Assembly (NCBI GenBank): GCA_045643825.1
Contig: JAZRFV010000033.1
Location: 1-16,655 of the forward strand
Direction: 5' to 3'
DNA from: Scatosoma sp045643825
GTDB lineage: Bacteria > Bacillota > Clostridia > Christensenellales > Borkfalkiaceae
DNA: 16,655 bases
The translations under genes and the position numbers were made by a program. The notes under the pieces were generated by a model. That model saw nothing but the letters and a program-made list of their open reading frames with translations. It was not told the DNA's origin and did no database searches. Positions 7,526-13,932 of this stretch are shown here, piece after piece. How positions within the stretch are numbered: position 1 is the first letter of the stretch; each line of letters opens with the position of its first letter.

Positions 7526-8182
7526 TTATTTATCACAGCAATTTTTCCCACCTTGGGGGTACAAGGGCAGTTCGAAGAACCCTGCACAAACCTCTTGCGA
7601 GTATTCCTGCAAGGGTGGAATCATGCAATATCCGTAGGAGGGGACAAGCACCTCGACGGGCATGGAAATCTTGATGATTAAGGTTACGCAAAGGCTGACG
7701 TTGAAGCCTTGCGTATCGTCGTTGTAGGTGCCGTCAGGGGCAACCACGCTAACCAACGCCCGCACCGAAAAAGGCATAATGGAGGGGGCAGGTACGTAAA
7801 GAAACGCATCTACGGGCAAGGAAACGGTGGCGGTTGCACTCCCGTCCACGCCGTTTGCATCCGTAAACAACACCTCCACGGGGATGGTGACGGTGGCCTG
7901 CACACGGGCACATTGCTTGTCGGGTTGGCGTTCCACCGTCAGGTTGGTGACGGTCGCCTCCGCGCTCACCGAACGGGCGCTGACGAATGTCAAGGGATAT
8001 GTAACGGGATCGGGCGTGATATCGGTGAGGGTGAGTGAGTAATTTTCTAGCCGCATTTGTTTAATACCTGCATCGAAAATCTTTTCCACCTGAATACACA
8101 CCTTTTCCATCAAGCCGTTTAAGGGATTGCCCGTGATGGAGCCAGGGCATTTATCCGATTGAAAGTTGGAAAAAAAGGACAT
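7526..8182 (-). CDS. Conserved-looking hypothetical protein, possibly spore-associated
   Basis: I cannot assign a known family. The 218-aa protein has no signal peptide and no membrane helix. It begins with a Cys-containing segment (SDKCPGSITGNPLNGLMEKVCIQVEKIFDAG split across residues 9-39), reminiscent of uncharacterised Clostridia proteins that open with a similar VCIQV.KVFD motif. The central part (45-180) is rich in Val, Thr and Pro and looks like beta-strand repeats (AEATVTNLTVE, VQATVTIPVEV, SATATVSLPVDA). The end carries scattered cysteines and closes with NCCDK. A strong AGGAGGT lies 5 nt before the ATG. The promoter region contains CATATAATA, which fits a late mother-cell pattern as well as sigma-A. 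Neighbouring LysM and SpoVB genes and the Cys content make a spore coat or surface role plausible, but this is a guess. Confidence 0.8.
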   Translation of the reverse strand: MSFFSNFQSDKCPGSITGNPLNGLMEKVCIQVEKIFDAGIKQMRLENYSLTLTDITPDPVTYPLTFVSARSVSAEATVTNLTVERQPDKQCARVQATVTIPVEVLFTDANGVDGSATATVSLPVDAFLYVPAPSIMPFSVRALVSVVAPDGTYNDDTQGFNVSLCVTLIIKISMPVEVLVPSYGYCMIPPLQEYSQEVCAGFFELPLYPQGGKNCCDK

Positions 8183-8237
8183 AATTACCTCCTAAATTAC
8201 GAATATTAAAAAACCGTTTTTGGCGATAAGCTTACTG

Positions 8238-8269
8238 TATTATATGCCCGATATGGTAAAATCGTGCAA
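8238..8269 (-). promoter_or_regulatory. Promoter for the hypothetical gene at 7526-8182
   Basis: On the minus strand TATAAT (8239-8244) lies 19 nt after TTGCAC (8264-8269). That spacing is long for sigma-A. The wider CATATAATA (8238-8246) matches the sigma-K -10 pattern CATAnnnTA. The sequence does not decide which sigma factor is used. Confidence 0.5.
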
Positions 8270-8303
8270 GGGTGAAAATATAGAAATTATTTTGCGTAAA
8301 TCC

Positions 8304-8332
8304 TTGCAATTTTAAGGTGGAAATGTTATAAT
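8304..8332 (+). promoter_or_regulatory. Sigma-A promoter of the metallophosphoesterase gene, predicted leaderless
   Basis: TTGCAA (8304-8309), a 17-nt spacer and a perfect TATAAT (8327-8332) form a good promoter. The expected transcription start, about 7 nt after the -10 box, falls on the ATG at 8339. Only AAGG two bases before the ATG resembles a ribosome binding site. Confidence 0.78.
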
Positions 8333-8338
8333 AAGGCT

Positions 8339-9034
8339 ATGAATATTTATGCGATTGGCGATTTGCACCTTTCCTTCACCGCCGACAAACCGATGGACAT
8401 CTTCGGTACGGGCTGGGAAGGGCATTTTGAGAAAATTAAATCCGATTGGCAAAGCAAGGTGCAGGCGGAGGATATCGTGTTGATCCCCGGGGATATCAGC
8501 TGGGCGATGAAAATGTCCGATGCCCTCATTGACCTGAAAGCCCTTGCCGACCTGCCCGGGAAAAAGGTGTTTATCCGCGGTAATCACGATTATTGGTGGA
8601 ACGGTATCACGCGCCTTCGCGATTCTGCGCCTAACGACAGCTTCGTGTTCCTGCAAACGGATGCGGTGAAAATCGGCGACTTCGTCTTTATCGGCTCCCG
8701 TGGGTGGACCTGCCCTGGCAGTAGCGATTATACCGAGCAAGACCAAAAGCTGTATTTACGAGAAGCGGAACGCTTCCGCCTCGCCTTTTTGGATGCGGAT
8801 AAGTTGGCACAAGAAGGGGATAAAAAGGTGGTGCTGATGCACTTTCCACCCTTTACGGCAAAGCAGGAGGACACCCTCTTTTCGGGGCTGTTCGAGGCGA
8901 ATAAAGTGGATAAAGTGGTGTTCGGACATATCCACGGGGCGGCGTATTTCCCCCTCAAATCTTACAAGAACGGTATCGAGTATGTTCTCACCGCCTGCGA
9001 CAAGGTTGGTTTCAACCTCGTAAAAATTTATTAA
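8339..9034 (+). CDS. Calcineurin-like metallophosphoesterase
   Basis: The 231-aa cytosolic protein has all the metal-binding blocks of the calcineurin-like phosphoesterase fold: GDLH (Asp8, His10), GDISWAM (Asp52), GNHDYWW (Asn82, His83), MHFPP (His168) and GHIHG (His197, His199). These ligands hold two divalent metal ions that hydrolyse phosphomono- or diesters. The substrate is unknown; the short GDISWAM/GNHDYWW version occurs in a group of uncharacterised Firmicutes phosphoesterases. The family normally starts right at the first beta strand, so the ATG at 8339 is well placed. The gene seems monocistronic. It has its own promoter, and a long dyad that might act as a terminator follows before pyrB. 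Confidence 0.92.
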   Translation: MNIYAIGDLHLSFTADKPMDIFGTGWEGHFEKIKSDWQSKVQAEDIVLIPGDISWAMKMSDALIDLKALADLPGKKVFIRGNHDYWWNGITRLRDSAPNDSFVFLQTDAVKIGDFVFIGSRGWTCPGSSDYTEQDQKLYLREAERFRLAFLDADKLAQEGDKKVVLMHFPPFTAKQEDTLFSGLFEANKVDKVVFGHIHGAAYFPLKSYKNGIEYVLTACDKVGFNLVKIY

Positions 9035-9047
9035 TTTTTAAGAAAAT

Positions 9048-9091
9048 GGGTTCAAGTGGCAAAAAGTTGTAAAAAATTGCCGTTTGAACCC
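9048..9091. promoter_or_regulatory. 15-bp dyad abutting the pyrB promoter (operator or terminator)
   Basis: The arms GGGTTCAAGTGGCAA (9048-9062) and TTGCCGTTTGAACCC (9077-9091) pair over 15 positions with two G-U wobbles and a 14-nt loop. The right arm ends at the base before the pyrB -35 box. There is only a short T run after it, so it is a poor intrinsic terminator for the upstream gene. A protein-binding operator or activator site for pyrB is equally possible. Confidence 0.6.
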
Positions 9092-9120
9092 TTTACATTA
9101 TGCGAAAAAAGTGGTATAAT
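9092..9120 (+). promoter_or_regulatory. Sigma-A promoter of the pyr cluster
   Basis: TTTACA (9092-9097), a 17-nt spacer and TATAAT (9115-9120) lie upstream of pyrB. The start would be near 9127, giving a leader of about 25 nt that has room for only the ribosome binding site. No PyrR-type antiterminator/terminator leader is present. Confidence 0.87.
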
Positions 9121-9151
9121 ACCGTGTGAAAATAATACAATGGAGGCAACT

Positions 9152-10075
9152 ATGCTAAAGAGAAAGGATTTGCTTGGTTTAATCGATGCGTCGGCGTCTG
9201 AAATCACCGAAATTTTGGACCTTGCACAGGAATACAAAAACCGTATCCGTGCAGGCGAGAAAAAGATTGCACACTTGGACGGAAAAACGGTGACGGTGCT
9301 TTTCTACGAGAACAGTACCCGTACGCGTACCAGCTTTGAAGAGGCGGCGAAATACCTCGGTGCAACCACCATCAATATCGAGGCAGGCACCTCGTCGGTG
9401 GCAAAGGGGGAAACCTTGATTGATACGGGTAAAACCTTGGACGCACAAAGCAACGATTTCATCGTTATGCGTCACCCTATGGGCGGTGCGCCTTACCTTC
9501 TTGCAAAGACGGTAAAGGCAAGCGTTTTAAACGCGGGCGACGGTATGAACGAACACCCTACCCAGGCCCTTCTTGATATGTTGACGATGCGTGAAACCTT
9601 CGGCACCTTGAAAGGCTTGAAGGTGGCGATCTTGGGTGATATCAAACACTCCCGTGTGGCAAAATCTAACCTCTTCGGTTTAAAGACGATGGGTGCAGAG
9701 GTGACGATGTTCGCCCCCGAAACCCTTATCCCGAAGGGGATTGATCAGCTTGGTGCAAAGCTGTGCAAATCCCGTGAGGAAGCCTTGGACGGTGCGGACG
9801 TTGTGATGGGGCTTCGTATCCAGCTTGAAAGACAGCAGGCAGGGAACTTCCCCTCGCTTGGCGAATACGCGGCAAACTACGGCATCGACGAAAAGCACTT
9901 GGCTTTCGCAAAGCCGAATGCAATCATTCTTCACCCCGGCCCTGTAAACCGTGGCGTGGAATTGACCAGTAGCGTTATCGACCACGAAAGAAGCCATATC
10001 GAAGATCAGGTATTGTCGGGCGTAGCGGTGCGTATGGCGGCGTTAACCCTCTTAAACGAGGCTCGTAAAGCGTAA
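9152..10075 (+). CDS. pyrB: Aspartate carbamoyltransferase catalytic subunit
   Basis: PyrB joins carbamoyl phosphate and aspartate to N-carbamoylaspartate, the first committed step of pyrimidine synthesis. The 307-aa length matches Bacillus PyrB (about 304 aa). Motifs are the carbamoyl-phosphate loop FYENSTRTRTSFE (51-63), the mobile-loop lysine in SSVAKGET (Lys85), HPTQALLDM in the centre, and HPGPVNRGVE near the C terminus. The ATG at 9152 was chosen because GGAGG (9142-9146) lies 5 nt upstream; an in-frame ATG at 9140 overlaps that site, and the open frame back to 9056 would run through the promoter. No pyrI regulatory subunit follows, so it is probably the unregulated trimeric form as in Bacillus. 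pyrC starts 15 nt downstream. Confidence 0.97.
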   Translation: MLKRKDLLGLIDASASEITEILDLAQEYKNRIRAGEKKIAHLDGKTVTVLFYENSTRTRTSFEEAAKYLGATTINIEAGTSSVAKGETLIDTGKTLDAQSNDFIVMRHPMGGAPYLLAKTVKASVLNAGDGMNEHPTQALLDMLTMRETFGTLKGLKVAILGDIKHSRVAKSNLFGLKTMGAEVTMFAPETLIPKGIDQLGAKLCKSREEALDGADVVMGLRIQLERQQAGNFPSLGEYAANYGIDEKHLAFAKPNAIILHPGPVNRGVELTSSVIDHERSHIEDQVLSGVAVRMAALTLLNEARKA

Positions 10076-10090
10076 AGGGAGGAAGAAAGT

Positions 10091-11353
10091 ATGATTATTA
10101 GAAACGGTAACGTGGTATTGAAAAACTCCGTAGAAAAGAAGGACATCCTTGTTGAAAACGGTAAAATTGTAAAGATTGCGGACGAAATCCCTGCAAACGG
10201 CGGCGTGGAAATTGATGCAACGGGCAAGCACATCTTCCCTGGCCTTATCGATATGCACGTGCATTTGCGTGAACCTGGCTTCGAACGTAAGGAAGACATC
10301 GAGAGCGGCTCGAAGGCGGCGGTGAAGGGTGGCTTTACCCAAATTTGCTGTATGCCCAACACCAACCCTGTGGTTGACAACAAAGTGGTGGTTACCTACA
10401 TTAAGGCAAGAGAAAAAGAGGTTAATCTTTGTAAAATCCACCCCATCGGCGCAATCACGAAAGGCTTGGCAGGGGAGCAAATGGCTTCGATTGCAGGCAT
10501 GAAAAAAGCAGGTGCTGTTGCGATTTCCGACGACGGTGTAGCGGTAAAGAATGCAAGATTAATGCGTCTTGCAATGGAATACGCAAAGGGCTTTGACATC
10601 AAATGCCTTTGCCATTGCGAGGATAAGGATTTGGTGGACGGCGGCGTTGTAAACGAGGGTTTAAGTGCGACGATTGCAGGCTTGAAGGGTATCCCCCGTG
10701 CGGCGGAAGACGTAATTATCGCCCGTGAAATTTCCCTTGCGGAAGGCTTGGATACGGCGGTGCATATTTGCCACGTTTCCACGTACAGCGGTGTAAGAAT
10801 GATCCGCGACGCGAAAAAAGCGGGTATCAAGGTAACGGCGGAAACCTGCCCTCATTACTACTCCGTAACGGACGAAATCATCCGTACCTACGACACGAAT
10901 ACGAAGGTGAACCCTCCTATCCGTGAAGAAATTGACAAGCAGGCGATTTTGGAAGGCTTGAAGGACGGCACGCTCGATTGTATCGTAACCGACCACGCAC
11001 CTCACCACGCTGACGATAAAAATGTGGAATATAACCAAGCTGCGTTTGGTATCAGCGGCATTGAAACCTCGTTTGGTTTTGCCGTGAAATATCTCTACAA
11101 GGCAGGCGTGTTGACTTTGAACGAAATCGCAGACAAAATGTCCTACAACCCTGCTCAAATTTTGGGCTTGGACGGCGGGGAAATCAAGGAAGGCGGCGTT
11201 GCTGACCTTATGATTGCCGATTTGGACGAAAAATGGACGATTGATCCTGATAAATTTGTCAGCAAGGGCAAAAATAACCCCTTCAAGGGCATGGAATTGG
11301 AAGGTGTTGTAAAATACACCATCGTAGACGGTGAAATTAAATATCAGGCATAA
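10091..11353 (+). CDS. pyrC: Dihydroorotase
   Basis: PyrC is the zinc amidohydrolase that closes N-carbamoylaspartate to dihydroorotate. The 420-aa length is that of the class I enzymes (Bacillus about 428). Motifs are the metal site DMHVHLREPG (54-63), MPNTNPV after the second strand, KCLCHCED, ICHVST, ETCPHYY, and the catalytic TDHAPH with Asp301. The start ATG has AAGGGAGG eight bases upstream and lies 15 nt after the pyrB stop, so the two are cotranscribed. Only 26 nt without a terminator separate it from the next gene, a lipoprotein. Confidence 0.97.
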   Translation: MIIRNGNVVLKNSVEKKDILVENGKIVKIADEIPANGGVEIDATGKHIFPGLIDMHVHLREPGFERKEDIESGSKAAVKGGFTQICCMPNTNPVVDNKVVVTYIKAREKEVNLCKIHPIGAITKGLAGEQMASIAGMKKAGAVAISDDGVAVKNARLMRLAMEYAKGFDIKCLCHCEDKDLVDGGVVNEGLSATIAGLKGIPRAAEDVIIAREISLAEGLDTAVHICHVSTYSGVRMIRDAKKAGIKVTAETCPHYYSVTDEIIRTYDTNTKVNPPIREEIDKQAILEGLKDGTLDCIVTDHAPHHADDKNVEYNQAAFGISGIETSFGFAVKYLYKAGVLTLNEIADKMSYNPAQILGLDGGEIKEGGVADLMIADLDEKWTIDPDKFVSKGKNNPFKGMELEGVVKYTIVDGEIKYQA

Positions 11354-11379
11354 AAATTTTTCATAAAGGGGGAAAACTT

Positions 11380-11769
11380 ATGAAAGGTTGTTTGAAAAGG
11401 ATAGGTGCGTTGCTTTTGACGGTCGCACTGTCCGTATGCGTACTGACCTCTTGCTTTATGACAATGGAAAAACATGAGTTGGATTTGGTCAGCAAGGCAA
11501 CGGTGACGGTGCGAAGCTTTGACGAGGAAACGGGCGTTTATACCGTGCTTGTGGAAGGCTTGGCACAAAACAATACAGGGGAAAACTTGTACGACGTTAC
11601 TGCGTACATGGATTTTTACGACGAGTTTGGCGATCCGATTGAGGTGTATGGTATAACCTCGATAGAATACATAGAAGCAGGGGAAATTTGGCATTACGCA
11701 AGTCTTGCGGAAACCAAAACCGTCCCCACCGAGTGGGAGATAAGCGTTTACTCCTACACGTATAGTTAA
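11380..11769 (+). CDS. Small lipoprotein with an FxLYD-like domain
   Basis: The 129-aa protein has a type II signal peptide: basic MKGCLKR, a hydrophobic core, and the lipobox LTSC with the lipidated Cys25. It should therefore be anchored on the outside of the cell membrane. The rest (about 38-125) looks like a single beta-sandwich domain of the FxLYD kind, with VEGLAQNNTGENLYDVTAYMDFYDEFG (split: VEGLAQNNTG, LYDVTAYMDFYDEFG) and a closing pattern of Gly-Glu-aromatic (AGEIWHYAS). Such domains are common in Clostridia surface lipoproteins and their function is not known. It sits inside the pyr cluster with no terminator or promoter between it and pyrC. Its stop codon overlaps the AAGGAGG of the next gene, a larger protein of the same kind. 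Confidence 0.85.
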   Translation: MKGCLKRIGALLLTVALSVCVLTSCFMTMEKHELDLVSKATVTVRSFDEETGVYTVLVEGLAQNNTGENLYDVTAYMDFYDEFGDPIEVYGITSIEYIEAGEIWHYASLAETKTVPTEWEISVYSYTYS

Positions 11770-11781
11770 GGAGGTGGGGCG

Positions 11782-12534
11782 ATGAAGAGGATTAAATTAT
11801 TTTTCGTGGCATTGATTACCTGCCTTTGTTGTGTGGGGTTTACGGCCTGTGACGTGTATACGATAGGGCTTTTGTTGGGTTTTGAGGTTGGTGTGGCGTT
11901 GTTTGGCGAAGACACTAGCGAGCCTACCTTGGAAGAGCGTCGTATGGAGGCGGAGGTTACCGAGGGTGCACAAATCGTGGAGGTAACCCAAAACGAAGAG
12001 GGCATGTACCTTGTGAAAGCGGTGGGTGCAATCAAAAACCTTGGCGAAAAGGAAGCGGATACCATCGGTTGCTACGTGTCGTTTTACGACGAAAACGGCT
12101 ATTTACTCGATACTGTGTACAATGGGGCAGAATATATGGGCGTAGGGGATACCTACAAGGTGGAATGTGAAGCGGAGCTTTTTTACGAGCCTGCAACCGC
12201 CCGTATTTTCGACGTATGGTTGTATGAGGCGTACGACGCTTCCTATGAAAAAGCTTGGAAGGAAGCAGCCGAGGCTTTGCCTGGCGAAACCTTTGCGTGT
12301 AGCCTTGGCGAGGACGGTTTGTACCATGCAACGGTGACAGGGCAGGTGAAATTGTTGGAGAAGGGCGACCACACTACCTACGTATACGTTGCGTTTTACG
12401 ATGCCAACGGGTACTTATATGTAAAAAACTGGGTGAAGGAAGTCACAGGTCCAGCGGAAAGACCCTACACGGTAGAATGTACCTCGGACGTGGAAATCCT
12501 TTCGTATAAAGTGTTGTATGCACAGGCGACGTAA
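11782..12534 (+). CDS. Lipoprotein with two FxLYD-like domains
   Basis: The 250-aa protein begins with MKRIKLFF, a hydrophobic stretch and a lipobox-like FTAC (Cys23), so it is probably a surface lipoprotein. Two similar modules follow, about residues 55-130 and 160-245. Each has a core strand pattern ending in a matching phrase, VSFYDENGYL in the first and VAFYDANGYL in the second, and then a strand of the type YKVEC/YTVEC. This indicates an internal duplication. The neighbouring lipoprotein has one such module (MDFYDEFG). Start: TAAGGAGGTG lies just upstream and contains the stop of the preceding gene, so translation is probably coupled. The role is unknown. Location between pyrC and pyrF is unusual for a lipoprotein and may reflect insertion into an older pyr operon. 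Confidence 0.85.
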   Translation: MKRIKLFFVALITCLCCVGFTACDVYTIGLLLGFEVGVALFGEDTSEPTLEERRMEAEVTEGAQIVEVTQNEEGMYLVKAVGAIKNLGEKEADTIGCYVSFYDENGYLLDTVYNGAEYMGVGDTYKVECEAELFYEPATARIFDVWLYEAYDASYEKAWKEAAEALPGETFACSLGEDGLYHATVTGQVKLLEKGDHTTYVYVAFYDANGYLYVKNWVKEVTGPAERPYTVECTSDVEILSYKVLYAQAT

Positions 12535-12771
12535 ATAGGTGAAGGGACACCTATGGTGAAGTTGTGGCGTTGCCACAGTGAAGTTGACTTTCGTCAGTGA
12601 AGTTGTGTTTTCAACACAGTGAAGTTTGCCTGACGGCAAGTTATTGCTATATTTAATAACAACCACAACTTTTTGCGAAACGCAAAAAACTTCACTACGC
12701 GAAGCGTAACTTCACTCATTTATGAACTTCACTTTTGCGAAGCAAAAACTTCACTTTGATTAAACTTCACT
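12535..12771. repeat. Structured repeat array A (AGTGAAGTT/AACTTCACT units with hairpin spacers)
   Basis: The array starts at the base after the lipoprotein stop codon with a small hairpin (ATAGGTG/CACCTAT, 12535-12554). Four direct units follow at 12556, 12577, 12596 and 12618, then a 32-nt core (12639-12670), then five inverted units AACTTCACT at 12688, 12708, 12725, 12747 and 12763. Spacers between units are short palindromes. The left ones are GTGGC/GCCAC, GAC/GTC, GTGTT/AACAC and TTGCC/GGCAA. The right ones are TTTTTGCG/CGCAAAAA, ACGC/GCGT, CAT/ATG and TTTGC/GCAAA; the last spacer is unpaired. The pyrF ribosome binding site follows 28 nt after the end. Nothing in the array looks like a protein-coding gene. 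Confidence 0.93.
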
Positions 12772-12812
12772 AAATAAAATGAACTGTAAAAAACTTTTTA
12801 AGGAGCAAATAT

Positions 12813-13721
12813 ATGATTACCGATAAGCTGATTGACGGCATTATTGCTATGCAAAACCCCACCTGCGTGGGCTTGGACACCTTGTTCGATTATCTTCCCG
12901 ATGATATGAAGGCGGGTGCAAAGACCTTCGAGGACGTTGCGGAAAGAGTGTTGGAATTCAACAAGAAAATCATCGACAGCGTGTACGATATCGTGCCTTC
13001 CGTGAAGGTGCAAATCGCCTATTACGAAATGTATGGCGCGGCTGGTATGAAGGCGTACTACGAAACCTTGAAATATGCAACGGAAAAGGGCTTGGTGGTG
13101 ATTGCGGATGCAAAACGCAACGACATCGGCTCGACGGCAGGTTGCTATGCAAAGGCGTTCTTGGGTGAAACGCAGGTAAACGATGCAACCATCAAGGCAT
13201 TCCCCTCCGATTACGTAACGGTAAATGGTTATTTGGGCTCGGATGGTATCCTGCCTTTCGTTGAACAATGTGAAAAGAACGACAAGGGTATCTTTGTTTT
13301 GGTAAAGACCTCCAACCCTTCGGGCGCGGAAATCCAGAATATGGTTTTGGAAAATGGCGTACCCATGTACGAGTATATGGGTGGTTTGGTGGAAAAATGG
13401 GGCGAAAGCACCATCGGTCAATACGGCTACTCTGCGGTGGGTGCTGTGGTAGGTGCAACGCATCCTACGGAAGCGGCACGCTTGCGTGAAATTTTACCCC
13501 ACACCTTCTTCTTGATCCCTGGCTATGGTGCACAGGGTGGTAATGCGGAAATGCTCAAGAGCTGTTTCGGGGCAAATGGCTTGGGCGGTGTTGTAAACAA
13601 CTCCCGTGGGATTTTGTGTGCATATAAGAAGAATGGCGGCACCTATTATGATGCGGCTCGTGAAGCTTGTGTGGCAATGCAAAAGGATTTGTCGAGCGTT
13701 ATCGGAAAAATGGCAAAATAA
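12813..13721 (+). CDS. pyrF: Orotidine 5'-phosphate decarboxylase
   Basis: PyrF removes the carboxyl group from OMP to make UMP, the last step of the pathway. The 302-aa protein belongs to the longer type 2 OMP decarboxylases (about 270-310 aa) and not to the short Bacillus type. The catalytic Lys-Asp motif is VIADAKRNDIGSTAG (96-110). Other conserved parts are TCVGLDT near the N terminus, the VKVQIAYYE strand, VLVKTSNPSG, VGATHP, and the phosphate-binding end LIPGYGAQGG and NSRGI. AAGGAG lies 7 nt before the ATG. Array A precedes it and array B starts at its stop codon, so in a pyr transcript the gene is flanked by structured RNA on both sides. Confidence 0.96.
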   Translation: MITDKLIDGIIAMQNPTCVGLDTLFDYLPDDMKAGAKTFEDVAERVLEFNKKIIDSVYDIVPSVKVQIAYYEMYGAAGMKAYYETLKYATEKGLVVIADAKRNDIGSTAGCYAKAFLGETQVNDATIKAFPSDYVTVNGYLGSDGILPFVEQCEKNDKGIFVLVKTSNPSGAEIQNMVLENGVPMYEYMGGLVEKWGESTIGQYGYSAVGAVVGATHPTEAARLREILPHTFFLIPGYGAQGGNAEMLKSCFGANGLGGVVNNSRGILCAYKKNGGTYYDAAREACVAMQKDLSSVIGKMAK

Positions 13722-13722
13722 G

Positions 13723-13918
13723 GTGAAGTTTTTGCTTTGCAAAAGTGAAGTTTATAAATAAGTGAAGTTTTGCTACCGCAAAGTGAAGTTTTTTACTTTG
13801 TAAAAAGTTATGGCTGTTATTAAATATGGCAATAACTTGCCGTCAGGCAAACTTCACTGCGTTGAAAACGCAACTTCACTGTATCAAAGATACAACTTCA
13901 CTTGGGACAAACTTCACT
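13723..13918. repeat. Structured repeat array B, opposite orientation to A and C
   Basis: Direct units GTGAAGTT/AGTGAAGTT lie at 13723, 13744, 13761 and 13782. A 32-nt core (13806-13837) follows, then inverted units AACTTCACT at 13850, 13872, 13894 and 13910. Plus-strand spacers are TTTGC/GCAAA, TAT/ATA, TTGC/GCAA and TTTTAC/GTAAAA on the left. On the right they are TTGCC/GGCAA (next to the core), GCGTT/AACGC, GTATC/GATAC and a weak TG/CA. The TTGCC-GTCA-GGCAA hairpin sits on the right of the core instead of on the left, which shows the element is inverted relative to A and C. The first unit begins one base after the pyrF stop, and the last ends 4 nt before the pyrK ribosome binding site. Confidence 0.93.
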
Positions 13919-13932
13919 ATTTAAGGAGTACT

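Noticed and set aside
9056..9151. Longer PyrB starting near 9056
   Set aside because: This would translate the -35/-10 promoter and the ribosome binding site; the start at 9152 fits the family length.
9127..9151. PyrR attenuator or riboswitch before pyrB
   Set aside because: The predicted leader is about 25 nt, too short for any known attenuator.
12798..13463. Minus-strand frame opposite pyrF
   Set aside because: It has no ribosome binding site and no recognisable domain, and it lies wholly over a well-supported gene.
13810..13932. N-terminal extension of PyrK from the ATG at 13810
   Set aside because: The stretch translates array B. A strong AAGGAG and the family's normal N terminus place the start at 13933.
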